This document shows, piece by piece, positions 9,906-19,292 of a stretch of 64,000 nt of DNA; position 1 is the first letter of the stretch, and each line of letters starts with the position of its first letter. The stretch lies in contig NZ_FRFD01000009.1 of assembly GCF_900143645.1 (NCBI RefSeq), positions 253,315 through 317,314 of the forward strand, in the 5' to 3' direction. Below the pieces are notes generated by a model. That model searched no databases. It worked only from the letters and a program-made list of their open reading frames with translations, and had not been told where the DNA came from. The position numbers and the translations under genes were made by a program. This stretch comes from Anaerocolumna xylanovorans DSM 12503. Lineage in GTDB: Bacteria > Bacillota > Clostridia > Lachnospirales > Lachnospiraceae.

Positions 9906-10301
9906 TTATAATTCAGCCTTTGCAATATCTTCCAACATCGCCTTATTGCTTGCATATTTCTCAATTTCTTCTTTCGTTACCCATTTAAAATCATTTAATT
10001 CTTCCGAAAGAACCACATCATCACTCATACACAGAAGATGGAAGCAGATTCCTATGTTGCAGACATCACCTATCATAAAAGACCATGTATATAATATCCG
10101 GTTAATATGGGCAGTAAGCCCTGCATTTTCATAAACAATACGAAGCACTCCCTTTTCCGGACTTTCTCCGAATTCCAGTTTTCCATCTATGAATTCCCAT
10201 TGGTACGGATCCATGATCCTGTCATCATACCATCTCTCCACCAACAAATATTTATCTTCATATTGGACAATACCTTTCACAAGTATTCTGTATTTCTCCA
10301 T
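9906..10301 (-). CDS. Nudix-fold protein with a degenerate Nudix box
   Basis: 131 aa. The fold is recognisable (KYRILVKGIVQYEDKYLLVERW, then GKLEFGESPEKGV), but where the Nudix box should read REXXEEXG it reads RIVYENAG, so the metal-binding glutamates are largely lost. It may bind rather than hydrolyse nucleotides. It has a strong ribosome binding site (GGGAGG). It lies 60 bp upstream of pyrC on the same strand and could be read with it. Confidence 0.8.
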   Translation of the reverse strand: MEKYRILVKGIVQYEDKYLLVERWYDDRIMDPYQWEFIDGKLEFGESPEKGVLRIVYENAGLTAHINRILYTWSFMIGDVCNIGICFHLLCMSDDVVLSEELNDFKWVTKEEIEKYASNKAMLEDIAKAEL

Positions 10302-10517
10302 AAAATAACCTCCCGCTTTTTTTCTTTCTTAATTCAGCTTCGACAGCTTTAGTTATTTTCTTCCATCCTGCCTGTTTTTATTATAACGTAAGCCTTGTTC
10401 AAATACAACCTTTCCTTTCATCCAAAAAAAGGATTGTATAATTAATTCTTTCCTGTAAAACCTATTCCTGTAACAATTATTAAAAGATAGTGTGAATGTG
10501 AAAGAAAGGATGATTTT

Positions 10518-10718
10518 ATGGATAATTTCCTGGGATTTAATAATATGCTCCCCCCTGCTCTGGCAGTTTATCTTGCCAATGATGTAGCAGCAAGGGATGC
10601 TTTTCTGGAACTGGATGATGCAAAGAGGGACGAATTCCTGGCATATTCTAAGGAATTTCAATCAAAAGAAGAGCTGGAAAGATATCTTTATTACCACGAT
10701 GAAGATAATTTCCGATAA
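10518..10718 (+). CDS. Small acidic helical protein, unknown function
   Basis: 66 aa. Ribosome binding site GAAAGGA precedes the ATG. The sequence is acidic, rich in predicted helix (ARDAFLELDDAKRDEFL, KEELERYLYY), with no signal peptide and no known motif that I can name. It is a stand-alone gene followed at once by hairpin element B. Codon use looks coding and the frame ends cleanly, so I take it as real. No function proposed. Confidence 0.65.
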   Translation: MDNFLGFNNMLPPALAVYLANDVAARDAFLELDDAKRDEFLAYSKEFQSKEELERYLYYHDEDNFR

Positions 10719-10731
10719 ATTTAAAGAACAT

Positions 10732-10802
10732 AAGAAATCCCGTTGCTTTCCTTTACACCAGATTCAAGACAGTGTATTACGAAAAAAGCGACGGGATTTC
10801 TT
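10732..10802. repeat. 3'-end hairpin element, copy B
   Basis: 71 bp. Long outer stem AAGAAATCCCGT...ACGGGATTTCTT with a single G-U position, enclosing TTCCTTTACACC and AGTGTATTAC. It matches copies A and C in the interior only. It sits between convergent genes and ends 14 bp after the small ORF, so it can serve as a bidirectional terminator. Confidence 0.65.
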
Positions 10803-10836
10803 ACGCCATCCAAAATAGCTTTTGCAGCAGCCCATA

Positions 10837-11517
10837 CTAGCAGCGCACAGGTACTGCCCCTCCCTCCTTAAAGGGTATAAGAAAGGCCTGTATTCCGTTA
10901 GAATAGGGAGCGATTTCATAAAGTTGGAAGAATATTATTATTCCTCCCGGTACTACATAGAAGTTCTTTTCATTAAAATTCTCTCTTACCAGATCCTTTA
11001 CATCATCAAAATATAAGGTACTGTTATCTATCATGTTATTTGCTATCTGCTTGTTTATTTCATCAATGATATAAGATGTATAATCTTTCTTTCCCGGAAA
11101 AAATTCCGACAATTCTATTCTTCTTCCGCTTTTTAAATTCCAGGTATCTGCACTTCTGGTTGTCATTCCATGGGCTCCTCCTGTATATTCATACCGGTCA
11201 AAGAACAGGCTTAATACACAGTTGTCATTATACGTAATTGTATAATTTGTTAACACTTCGTAGGCCCTCACCGGAAAATCATTGGCAGTGGCGTATTCAT
11301 AATCATCAATTGCCATTTGAAAAAGCTTTGTTACATGATACTTCTTGTAAAGGGTAGCCTCTGCCTTGTAATATACACTAAGCTTTCTTGCGAAGCTGCG
11401 AAACCGCTCTGAAGCAAATTGCGGATACTGAATCTCATAGGTCAAAAGCTTCTGTCCCTTGTACTCCATCTCTCCCTTTAACTGATATTCCCTTACATTA
11501 ACACTATTAATACCCAA
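10837..11517 (-). CDS. DUF3298-domain protein (RsiV/PdaC-like)
   Basis: 226 aa. The C-terminal half carries the DUF3298 signature around YEYTGGAHGMTT and an NxxSG-like LKSGRRIELSEFF strand, as in RsiV anti-sigma factors and the PdaC deacetylase accessory region. No membrane segment or signal peptide is seen, so it may have lost an N-terminal export region. The best available start is TTG 11517 with GGTGA upstream, not strong. Function unknown; cell-envelope association is inferred only from the family. Confidence 0.75.
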   Translation of the reverse strand: MGINSVNVREYQLKGEMEYKGQKLLTYEIQYPQFASERFRSFARKLSVYYKAEATLYKKYHVTKLFQMAIDDYEYATANDFPVRAYEVLTNYTITYNDNCVLSLFFDRYEYTGGAHGMTTRSADTWNLKSGRRIELSEFFPGKKDYTSYIIDEINKQIANNMIDNSTLYFDDVKDLVRENFNEKNFYVVPGGIIIFFQLYEIAPYSNGIQAFLIPFKEGGAVPVRC

Positions 11518-11565
11518 GCTTGCTTCACCATAGAAATCTTTGTGTTATTATATGCTTTACAGGGC

Positions 11566-12411
11566 TTATTGGTTCAATATATTCCTCAAAGCTTCATAGG
11601 CCATTGTAAACGCCCTCTCACTATCAGAAAGAGAAAAGTTCATTCCGTCTCTCTCAAGCTGCCGGAAACCTGCAAAATCCGCAAGATGAGGCTCAAGGCT
11701 TAAAAATCCCCGGTATCCTTCTTTATCAAGCTCTTTTAGTATTTCCTTCACCCTGCCGTCTCCCTCTCCTGCTACTCTGACTTCTCCGGTTTCCTTTAAC
11801 GCATCTTTTATATGCACATAGGAAATATACGGTTTTAAGAGTTCATAGGCCTTTACCGTGTCCTCTTTGCACTGTACAAAATTTGCGAAGTCAAATACCG
11901 CTTTAAAGCTGTCACCAAAAAGGGCTTCCATAATATCTTTGCAGCGAAGGGCAGAATCACCGTAAATACCCTTTTCATTCTCGTGCAGCAGAATTACCCC
12001 ATTGCTTTTCCCATAATCTTTAAGCCTTCCAAGGCGTTCAATCACTTCATTTTTATATTTTCCCGCCTCTTCTGTCTCCGGGATATAAAAGCTGAATATC
12101 CTGATATTAGGGGTATTAAGGATATGGGCTGTTTCCGCTACCCTCTTAAAGCTGTCAAAATGCTCCTTAAAGCTGTCATTTATAGATATCTTTCCTACGG
12201 GAGAACCAATGGCTGATACCTTTATCCCCTCACTGTCTAAGTATGCCCTTATCTCTTTTACTTCTCCCGCAGCAAAATCTGCCACGCTCCTGCCTCCTGC
12301 ACTGCGAAATTCCAGATATTCCATTCCAAGCTCTTTTAAAAGTCTTATCTGGATTTTAAGCTCCTCACTGATTTCATCTGCAAAGCCTGTTATCTTAGAA
12401 AGTTTAAGCAT
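11566..12411 (-). CDS. Sugar phosphate isomerase/epimerase (TIM barrel)
   Basis: 281 aa, AP-endonuclease 2-like barrel of the IolE/xylose isomerase superfamily. Metal-binding positions fit LLHENEKGIYGD, AVFDFANFV, YVHIKDA and LSLEPH. The start is ATG 12411: the strong AAGGAGG immediately upstream overlaps an earlier in-frame ATG. Last gene in a four-gene operon with two dehydrogenases and another isomerase, so it probably isomerises or epimerises an oxidised sugar or polyol intermediate. Confidence 0.9.
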   Translation of the reverse strand: MLKLSKITGFADEISEELKIQIRLLKELGMEYLEFRSAGGRSVADFAAGEVKEIRAYLDSEGIKVSAIGSPVGKISINDSFKEHFDSFKRVAETAHILNTPNIRIFSFYIPETEEAGKYKNEVIERLGRLKDYGKSNGVILLHENEKGIYGDSALRCKDIMEALFGDSFKAVFDFANFVQCKEDTVKAYELLKPYISYVHIKDALKETGEVRVAGEGDGRVKEILKELDKEGYRGFLSLEPHLADFAGFRQLERDGMNFSLSDSERAFTMAYEALRNILNQ

Positions 12412-12464
12412 GCCGTCCTCCTTCATTTATTCATCCTTTCCAGCATGATGCCTTTTCTTCACGC

Positions 12465-13499
12465 TTACAGGATAACTTCTTTCCCATTTCTAGCCGATTC
12501 ATATATCGCCAGCATTAGTCCCACCGTGTCTTTTATCTGTTCGATACCCAAAGGAACCTTCTTTCCTTCCTTTAATGCCTGGTAATAGTCCGTAATGCAA
12601 TCCTGATGCCCTGCTCCCCAATAGCTTTTGCCCATACTTTCCTTTTGTTTTGCTAAACTCACAGGAAACTTCCCGGTATCTATTTCCCTGCCTTCAAAAT
12701 CAAAGCAGGCTGTTCTCATCTCTTCAATACGCAGATTCATATTCTCACAGTGCAGTTCAATAATGGGCGGCATATTGGTACAATAAGCTGTTGTCGCATA
12801 AAAGCAGCCCTTTACACCGTTTTCGTACTGAATATAGGCTTCCATCATATCTTCCACCTCTATAATACCTTTCAGATGATGGTTTGCCATTACGGCATCT
12901 GCTTTAACCGGCTTTCCAAGAAACAGGGTAAGTAAATCCAGAGAATGTACCGCCTGATTGATCAAGACTCCTCCTCCCTCTGTCTTAAGGCTGCCTCTCC
13001 AGCCGCTCTCTGTATAATATTCTTTATTCCTGCTCCAACTGACAAGAGCCCTTCCCCCTATGACCTTTCCCGGTATGCCGTGCTTCATAAGCTCTGCTGC
13101 TTGCAGGGTTCCGGGATTATAACGGTTCTGAAAGCATAGTCCTAACTGACCTTTTGATGTACCTGCTGCTTCTTTTAATCCGGCATATTCCTCATAGCTC
13201 ATGGCCGGCGGCTTCTCCATGAATACATGCATTCCCTTTGTTAATGCGGCTTCTGCCATCGGAACATGAAGATAGTGGGGCGTGCAGATATGAAGCACTT
13301 GAAGGTCCTCTTCCCGTAACATTTCCTCCAAGGAAGTATACACCTTCGCCCCATACCGTCTTGCAATCTCTTCTGCCCTCTCTTTTCTGATGTCACAGAC
13401 AGAAGTAAGCTTTATCCCTTTTTGCCTGTCCAGACAGGCCGCATGAACCTGTGCAATACTGCCGCACCCTACGATTGCTGCTCTTATTTCAGTTTCCAT
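12465..13499 (-). CDS. Gfo/Idh/MocA-family oxidoreductase (second copy)
   Basis: 344 aa. N-terminal NAD(P) fold with AIVGCGSIAQVHA, the family lysine in MEKPPAMSYEEY, and a C-terminal sugar-binding domain. The start at 13499 overlaps the end of the preceding dehydrogenase gene by 11 bases, which points to translational coupling. It shares overall design with its neighbour but is clearly diverged, so the two may act on successive intermediates or reverse each other's oxidation. Confidence 0.9.
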   Translation of the reverse strand: METEIRAAIVGCGSIAQVHAACLDRQKGIKLTSVCDIRKERAEEIARRYGAKVYTSLEEMLREEDLQVLHICTPHYLHVPMAEAALTKGMHVFMEKPPAMSYEEYAGLKEAAGTSKGQLGLCFQNRYNPGTLQAAELMKHGIPGKVIGGRALVSWSRNKEYYTESGWRGSLKTEGGGVLINQAVHSLDLLTLFLGKPVKADAVMANHHLKGIIEVEDMMEAYIQYENGVKGCFYATTAYCTNMPPIIELHCENMNLRIEEMRTACFDFEGREIDTGKFPVSLAKQKESMGKSYWGAGHQDCITDYYQALKEGKKVPLGIEQIKDTVGLMLAIYESARNGKEVIL

Positions 13500-14664
13500 T
13501 TTTGCTACCGTAGCTGCCTTTTGTATCAAAAGTGATTTCCTTCACATTCTCTTTACGGGCAGATGCCTCTCTTCTCTTATTAAGTTCTTCCAAAAATAAC
13601 TCTTCGTCTATGGGAAGTGTTACCGGCTTATTTAACCAGGAGGATAAATGCATGGCATTGGAAAGCATCAGCCCCTGTATTCCTTCTCTTCCGTCAGCTA
13701 TTAAGGGAGTTCCTGAAAGAATCCTTGCTGCAAAAGCTTTTAACACTCCTATATGCTGGCTGTTCTCTCCTGTAATGTCTAATTCCCTATAAGCCCCTTC
13801 CGGCCTTTTAAAGCCTTCCGTAGCTGTAAAGCAGTATTCTCTTTCATTTACTGCAAGTTCATACAAGGTAAGCTTACCCTCTTCGCTCACTAACTTTCCC
13901 TTTTCCAAAGTGATTTCAAAACGGTTGGTTCCCGGTGCATCACCTGTTGAGGTAATGAATACGCCTGTAGCACCGTTTTCCAGTGTAAAATAAGCCGTCA
14001 CATCATCCTCCACCTCAATGTTATGCCATTTGCCGTTATGGCAAAATGCCTGTACCTCTTTTGGCATACCGCATATCCACTGCAATAAATCCAGGTTATG
14101 AGGGCATTGGTTTAAAAGTACGCCTCCTCCCTCACCGTCCCAGGTCGCTCTCCAGTCCCCTGAATCATAGTAAGCCTGGGTACGGTACCAGTCCGTAATG
14201 ATCCAGTTGACCCGTTTTATTTCCCCGAGACTTTTACCCTCTACCAACTCCTGCATCTTTTTATAGACCGGATTGGTCCTTTGGTTAAACATCATGGCAA
14301 ATACCAGATTGTGCTTTTCTGCCTCCTCATTCATTTCTCTGACCTGTTTTGTGTATACTCCTGCCGGCTTCTCACATAAGGCATGAAGCCCATGATGAAA
14401 TGCACTGATTACAAGACCCGGATGCTGATAATGAGGTGTAGCCACCAGTACTGCATCACAAAGGCCGGAAGCAATCAACTCTTCTCCTTCTAAGAAGATA
14501 ACAACCTCTTCTCCCAGATTAGCACGTACCCATTCCCTTCTGCTTTCCTTTCTGTCTGCCACCGCAGTCAGTATAAGTCCTGGTATTTCACCTTTTTTAA
14601 TATTCTCTGCATGGGTGCTTCCCATATTTCCGATTCCGATAATCCCGATTCTAACCTCTTTCAT
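13489..14664 (-). CDS. Gfo/Idh/MocA-family oxidoreductase (first copy)
   Basis: 391 aa. GIIGIGNMGSTHAENI binds the dinucleotide and CEKPAGVYTKQ holds the catalytic lysine; the substrate domain follows with GGGVLLNQCPHNLDLL. Members oxidise hydroxyls of inositols, glucosides and related sugars. Third from the downstream end of the operon; 31 bp after the upstream isomerase. Substrate not predictable from sequence alone. Confidence 0.92.
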   Translation of the reverse strand: MKEVRIGIIGIGNMGSTHAENIKKGEIPGLILTAVADRKESRREWVRANLGEEVVIFLEGEELIASGLCDAVLVATPHYQHPGLVISAFHHGLHALCEKPAGVYTKQVREMNEEAEKHNLVFAMMFNQRTNPVYKKMQELVEGKSLGEIKRVNWIITDWYRTQAYYDSGDWRATWDGEGGGVLLNQCPHNLDLLQWICGMPKEVQAFCHNGKWHNIEVEDDVTAYFTLENGATGVFITSTGDAPGTNRFEITLEKGKLVSEEGKLTLYELAVNEREYCFTATEGFKRPEGAYRELDITGENSQHIGVLKAFAARILSGTPLIADGREGIQGLMLSNAMHLSSWLNKPVTLPIDEELFLEELNKRREASARKENVKEITFDTKGSYGSKNGN

Positions 14665-14695
14665 TTATATTTTCTTTCAACCTTAATCCTTTCTG

Positions 14696-15451
14696 TTAAT
14701 ATCCCAATTTCTTCAGATTGTCATAGCTTTGTTTCAAGCAGCCAAAGGGACTGGTCTGGCAGGTGTCCTGTTCCACCAGCAGATAGTCACAGTTGGTTTC
14801 CTCTAACGCCTCCAGTATTCCTGAAAAATTAAGGTTTCCTTCTCCGACAGGTGCCATCACCCCATTGCCGCCAACTACCGCCATATCCTTAAGATGCACA
14901 CAGGGCAATCTGTCTTTTAGTTTCTTAATCCAGCAGATAACATCTGCTCCTGCTGCCTGTACCCAGTAGGTATCCAAAGTTATTCCCATCTCCCGGGGTG
15001 TAAAAACTTCCAAAAGCCTCTCCAGTATGGTTACCCCATTTTCCTTCTCAAATTCAAAATTGTGATTATGATACATAAAAAGCTTCCCGCTTGCAGCAAT
15101 TTTCTTTACCGGCTCCTTAAAATCCTCATAAAAATAAGGCAGCCAGTCCGCTCCCCTGTATTTCTCAGGCATGGCTCCAAGTCCAATATAAGGACAGCCT
15201 AAGATGTCATGTTCCTTAATCAAATTCTCCGTATCATACAAAATACGGTTGACATCACTGTGAGTCAATACCGTCTTTACGCCATGGCTGTCGCAGATTT
15301 CCCGAAGCTTTTCCGGGGCTATCCCCTTTCCGGCTCCAGATATCTGTACATAACGGTACCCAATATCTGCAATCTTTTTAATAGTCCTCTCAAAATCTTC
15401 TTCTGTTTGGATATAATTTCTTACCGTATATAGCTGCGCTCCCACTTCCAT
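14696..15451 (-). CDS. Sugar phosphate isomerase/epimerase (TIM barrel), operon leader
   Basis: 251 aa, IolE-like barrel. Metal ligands are likely in MYHNHNFEFE, ITLDTYWVQAAG, CVHLKDM and LLVEQD. First gene of the four-gene operon; AGAGG precedes the ATG. Its promoter must lie in the 157 bp shared with the divergent AraC gene. Together with the two dehydrogenases it resembles pathways that oxidise a sugar or glycoside to a keto form and then rearrange it. Confidence 0.92.
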   Translation of the reverse strand: MEVGAQLYTVRNYIQTEEDFERTIKKIADIGYRYVQISGAGKGIAPEKLREICDSHGVKTVLTHSDVNRILYDTENLIKEHDILGCPYIGLGAMPEKYRGADWLPYFYEDFKEPVKKIAASGKLFMYHNHNFEFEKENGVTILERLLEVFTPREMGITLDTYWVQAAGADVICWIKKLKDRLPCVHLKDMAVVGGNGVMAPVGEGNLNFSGILEALEETNCDYLLVEQDTCQTSPFGCLKQSYDNLKKLGY

Positions 15452-15608
15452 AAGTTTATGCCTCTTTTCCTTATTTTCTTTTGTTTTCTTCTAGTTTGAT
15501 TCTACCGTATCTTCCCGGTATATACCATTGCATATGAGGACAATTATATTGTAAATATAGCGGTTTTGTTTTATAGTTAAGAAAACGAAGGCTTGAAAGG
15601 AGCTTCCT

Positions 15609-16454
15609 ATGGCAGCACTGGCAGAAATCACAACGGAACACATTATGTTTGGCTACAGCTACAGCAATGAAACAAGCAAGGACTATCAGCTCCATTGTCA
15701 TAACTTCTTTGAAGTCTACTACTTTTTGGAAGGCGATGTGGATTATTTGGTAGAAGGTAAACACTACAAGCCGGTTCCTCACAGTATGCTGCTCCTGGCT
15801 CCTAATGTCTTTCACGGAGTACGGATTAACAGTGATACGACCTACCGCCGGATTGCCTTGCATTTCTTCCCGGAACTGTTATCCATGGAGCGGAGAACAA
15901 TGCTGTTGTCGGTATTTCCAGGCGTCACCAGGGAGGATAAGAAAGAGATTTATTACGAGGGAACAGCAAAGGAGAAATTCTACCCCTTTCTGGAGGCATT
16001 GATTGAATGTGCAAAGCTCCCGGCTGATCTTCGTGATACTTTCGTTCCTGTCTATCTGGAAGCACTCTTATCACGTATTAAGGCATGCCAAAGCAAAACC
16101 GGTATCCCTGATAAAACGGAAGGAAACTCTGAAACCATCAATCAGGTGATCAACTACTTAAATGAGCATTTTACCAGTCAGATAACCCTTGATTTCATTG
16201 CCGAAAGGTTCTGCCTTAGCAAACATCATCTAAACAAAGTCTTCCGAAGGGCAACCGGAACCACACTTTGGGATTATCTGACCTATAAACGTGTCATTTA
16301 CGCCAAACAGCTGCTTATGGGAGGTCACAGTGCAGAAGAAGCTTCCCGTCTCTGCGGCTTTTCGGATTATTCTGCCTTTTACAGAGCCTACCGTAAAATC
16401 ACGGGAAACAGTCCGGTTAAAGACCGCGGATCACTGCCTTCTCTCATACAATAG
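15609..16454 (+). CDS. AraC-family transcription regulator (cupin plus HTH)
   Basis: 281 aa. An N-terminal cupin-like sensor (HCHNFFEVYYFLEGDVDY, then a pocket strand) binds a small effector; C-terminal AraC helix-turn-helix pair from about 180 to 275 (ITLDFIAERFCLSKHHLNKVF, shown in part). Divergent from the isomerase/dehydrogenase operon, which it most likely controls. AAAGGAG lies seven bases upstream of the ATG. Confidence 0.92.
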   Translation: MAALAEITTEHIMFGYSYSNETSKDYQLHCHNFFEVYYFLEGDVDYLVEGKHYKPVPHSMLLLAPNVFHGVRINSDTTYRRIALHFFPELLSMERRTMLLSVFPGVTREDKKEIYYEGTAKEKFYPFLEALIECAKLPADLRDTFVPVYLEALLSRIKACQSKTGIPDKTEGNSETINQVINYLNEHFTSQITLDFIAERFCLSKHHLNKVFRRATGTTLWDYLTYKRVIYAKQLLMGGHSAEEASRLCGFSDYSAFYRAYRKITGNSPVKDRGSLPSLIQ

Positions 16455-16534
16455 TAAAATAGCAGTGTCAAGTTAGGTATTCTTTGAATACCTTAATGGT
16501 GAACACATCCGCTTTAAAAGGGATAGAACCAGCC

Positions 16535-18331
16535 ATGGAAAATAAGAAAACCGTAAGTCTGTGTATGATTGTAAAAGATGAGGATTGGATACTGGATAGA
16601 TGCCTTAACAGTGTTACAGATATTGTAGATGAGATTATAATCGGCGATACGGGCTCATCTGATAATTCAAAAGAAATTGCTGCAAGATATAACGCACAGG
16701 TATTTGATATTCCCTGGGAAGATGATTTCTCCAAGGCAAGGAACTTAACATTGGAAAAAGCCTCCTGCGATTGGATACTGCTTCTCGATGCGGATGAAAT
16801 CTTTAACAGAGAGGATTCAGAAGTCTTCTTAAATCTTCTTGGCGATGAAAAATATGATGGTTACCATTTTACTCTTCTTAACTATTTTAATGAGGAGAAT
16901 ACAAAGGAATATTCCGTTCATTATGCCTTCCGGCTGCTAAGAAATACAGGGGAATATTACTTTGAGGGCAGAATTCACGAACAGATTAATAAAAAAGGAG
17001 GCCGCTTTGATGCCTCCCTCTTCACCCTTGCCGATGTCACTCTTTTTCATTACGGCTATACGGAGAAAGCCGTTGAAAAGAAACAAAAACATACACGGAA
17101 CATGCCGCTCTTAAAAAAGCAGCTGGCAGATAACCCTTCCGACCCCTATTTTCTCTTTAATATTGCAAATGAATACATGGCACAGGGCGAAATTAACAAA
17201 GCCCTGGACTACTACTTGAAATCCTATGAAAAGAAAGCCCTTACACAGGCGTATTTTCCGCATATCTTCTACCGTATCATCCTTTGCTGCATGACCATGA
17301 AAAATTCCGTAAAGGCTCTGGCTTTCGCGGCAGAGGGACTGGCTTATTATCCCGAGTGTACCGATTTCGAGTACTTAAGGGGCTGTATCTATCAAAGCAG
17401 CCACCGCCATCTGCTGGCGATTTCCTCCTTTAAGCGCTGCCTGTCTATGGGTGAAGCACCGACCAGATTCCGCTTCACCGGAGGCTGCGGTACCTATAAG
17501 GCCTATCTTTCCCTTGGGGATATATATACGGAAGAGGAAGTGTATTTAAGCGCCGTCGATTGTTATGCCAAATCTCTACAATACAAGGAATCCCCAGGTT
17601 GTACAATATCTCTTGGAAAGGCTCTTTCCCATCTATACACAGATGACTTTTTGCTCTTTGACCAGTTAATGAGTTATCTGCCCTATGCCGATTACGGTGA
17701 AAAGCTTCTTCATGCCGTTCATATACTGACAGAAACAAGGCTTTATAAATCAGCACAAACTATTTTAGAACAGAGTAACCTGTTTTCAGAATGGAAAGGG
17801 GATTACCTGTTTCTGACCGGAAAGCTCTCCTTTTATCTTCATGAGTATGAAAAAGCAGTTTCTGCCTTTTTGGCATTCTTTGAAGAAAAACTCTCCTTGT
17901 CTGCTCTTGCATGTTACAAGGATGAGGTACCTTCCTACTTTTTCTTAAGCCTGCTATTTCATGATACCCTACACCTTGATAAATTGTATGGCTTTTTTAG
18001 CAGTCTGACTGACAAAAGAAAAAATACCTGCTTCCTGATTGCAAGCTATCTCCTGCCTGAAAGTTTCCCGGAAGGGTACGCCTCTTCTTTTGATTACAGT
18101 TTCTTTTACACAGTATTTGAAATACTGCTAAAATCAGAAGGAATGTCTGCTTCTGGCAAACTTTTGCCCGGCATTCCAAAGCTTTTTATTCTGGATGCCT
18201 ATACAAAACTTGGCGAAATATATGCCGCGCAGGGCTATTATGAGGAGGCGGCAGCTTCTATCCTGCAATCCGTTAAAGAATATAATTATATTGATAAGGA
18301 TAGTGCCTGGCGTTTAGGTTCCTGCCTGTAG
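16535..18331 (+). CDS. Family 2 glycosyltransferase with C-terminal TPR repeats
   Basis: 598 aa. The first 230 residues form a GT-A domain: SLCMIVKDED, IIIGDTGSSDNS and the LLLDADEIF metal-binding region. The remainder consists of TPR-like helical pairs (DPYFLFNIANEYMAQGEINK). Bacterial relatives glycosylate proteins or peptides (SunS-type) or flagellin and cell-wall polymers. The start is placed at 16535 because homology begins with the following residues; the site upstream is weak. It follows the AraC gene by 80 bp, possibly in the same transcript. Confidence 0.87.
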   Translation: MENKKTVSLCMIVKDEDWILDRCLNSVTDIVDEIIIGDTGSSDNSKEIAARYNAQVFDIPWEDDFSKARNLTLEKASCDWILLLDADEIFNREDSEVFLNLLGDEKYDGYHFTLLNYFNEENTKEYSVHYAFRLLRNTGEYYFEGRIHEQINKKGGRFDASLFTLADVTLFHYGYTEKAVEKKQKHTRNMPLLKKQLADNPSDPYFLFNIANEYMAQGEINKALDYYLKSYEKKALTQAYFPHIFYRIILCCMTMKNSVKALAFAAEGLAYYPECTDFEYLRGCIYQSSHRHLLAISSFKRCLSMGEAPTRFRFTGGCGTYKAYLSLGDIYTEEEVYLSAVDCYAKSLQYKESPGCTISLGKALSHLYTDDFLLFDQLMSYLPYADYGEKLLHAVHILTETRLYKSAQTILEQSNLFSEWKGDYLFLTGKLSFYLHEYEKAVSAFLAFFEEKLSLSALACYKDEVPSYFFLSLLFHDTLHLDKLYGFFSSLTDKRKNTCFLIASYLLPESFPEGYASSFDYSFFYTVFEILLKSEGMSASGKLLPGIPKLFILDAYTKLGEIYAAQGYYEEAAASILQSVKEYNYIDKDSAWRLGSCL

Positions 18332-18375
18332 CAGTTTTTACAGTATAGGGCGGGACTTATCCTGAATGCCATGAG

Positions 18376-18720
18376 TTATATAAAACTGCGAAAATATATA
18401 ATATTTCTGTCCGGGTCATAAAAGCTCATATTTCTGGCACCCCAGGGACGCGTTTCTGGTTTTTCAATTATATCCGTCCCCAATTTCAATAACTTTTGAT
18501 ATTCTTCATCCACATCATCAACAGTAAAAGCAAGGCACATGTTCCGGTTATTGTTTTCTTTAACACTTCCATCATTATAAATTGTCAGCATGGTTTCATC
18601 TGCGATAAGTGTCTGATGCACAATATCACTACTACCGTTGTCAATATTTAATAATGCCTTATAAAAATCCGCCAGCCTGACTACATCATTTGTCAGTAAT
18701 CCTACTTCACCTATTTTCAT
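18376..18720 (-). CDS. VOC-family protein (glyoxalase-like)
   Basis: 114 aa, one vicinal-oxygen-chelate module: GEVGLLTNDVVRLADFYKALL at the start (first strand and helix), ending in SFYDPDRNIIYF with the usual final glutamate replaced by tyrosine. Metal ligands are not obvious, so the activity could be binding or resistance rather than lyase. AAGGTGG upstream. Stand-alone. Confidence 0.85.
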   Translation of the reverse strand: MKIGEVGLLTNDVVRLADFYKALLNIDNGSSDIVHQTLIADETMLTIYNDGSVKENNNRNMCLAFTVDDVDEEYQKLLKLGTDIIEKPETRPWGARNMSFYDPDRNIIYFRSFI

Positions 18721-18780
18721 AGATCAACCACCTTACCCTTTTTATAATTTCACATGTAATATAGCTTATGCCTCCGTATT

Positions 18781-18909
18781 TTATTTCGTAAATACATTGA
18801 TCTTTTCAATACTGATACAATTCATATGATCATCGGTAAGTTCTCTTGTTTCATCATTATGATTATTATAATTAGGTTCAGCGTGCCTCACAAAATAAAC
18901 AACTGTCAT
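18781..18909 (-). pseudogene. Truncated histidine phosphatase, 42-codon remnant
   Basis: Reads MTVVYFVRHAEPNYNNHN..., the N-terminus of the phosphoglycerate-mutase/histidine phosphatase family, including the RHAEP catalytic histidine box. After about 26 residues the similarity stops and the frame ends 16 codons later; the rest of the enzyme (about 150 residues) is missing. The ribosome binding site AGGAGG and start are intact, so a short peptide could still be made. Confidence 0.6.
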
Positions 18910-18924
18910 TTTTAAAGCCTCCTA

Positions 18925-19292
18925 TAATATCTAACTTATCCTTTGATTTTATATACATTATAAAGAATGTTACTCCTCTTTTGCAATTCAAATAACAATT
19001 AAAATCATATTTTCTGCAGCAGCACTAATTGAGATAAAATGGCAGCTACAGCCACACTTCTATTTACTTATTATTTGTCAACTGACAAGTATAGCAGGAA
19101 TTAAAAGTAAAATAATGTATATGTAAAATATTGGATGTTTGCAGGCTCCCAATCAAATTTTAGTGCTTAATATAACCATTTTAGAAGTTTGACTGCAATA
19201 TAGCCATATGCTATAACGAAGTCACCAACCCCACTAATAAACGGTGGACAAGGTAAAATTTATTTTAAGATATAAAAGAAAGGGGTATAAGT
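18925..19292. promoter_or_regulatory. Non-coding stretch upstream of the lipase gene
   Basis: 368 bp with no supported gene. It holds a short palindrome, TTGTCA-AC-TGACAA at 19075-19088, a plausible operator, and a clear ribosome binding site (AAAGGGG) directly before the lipase start. I cannot fix the promoter boxes with confidence. Confidence 0.4.
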
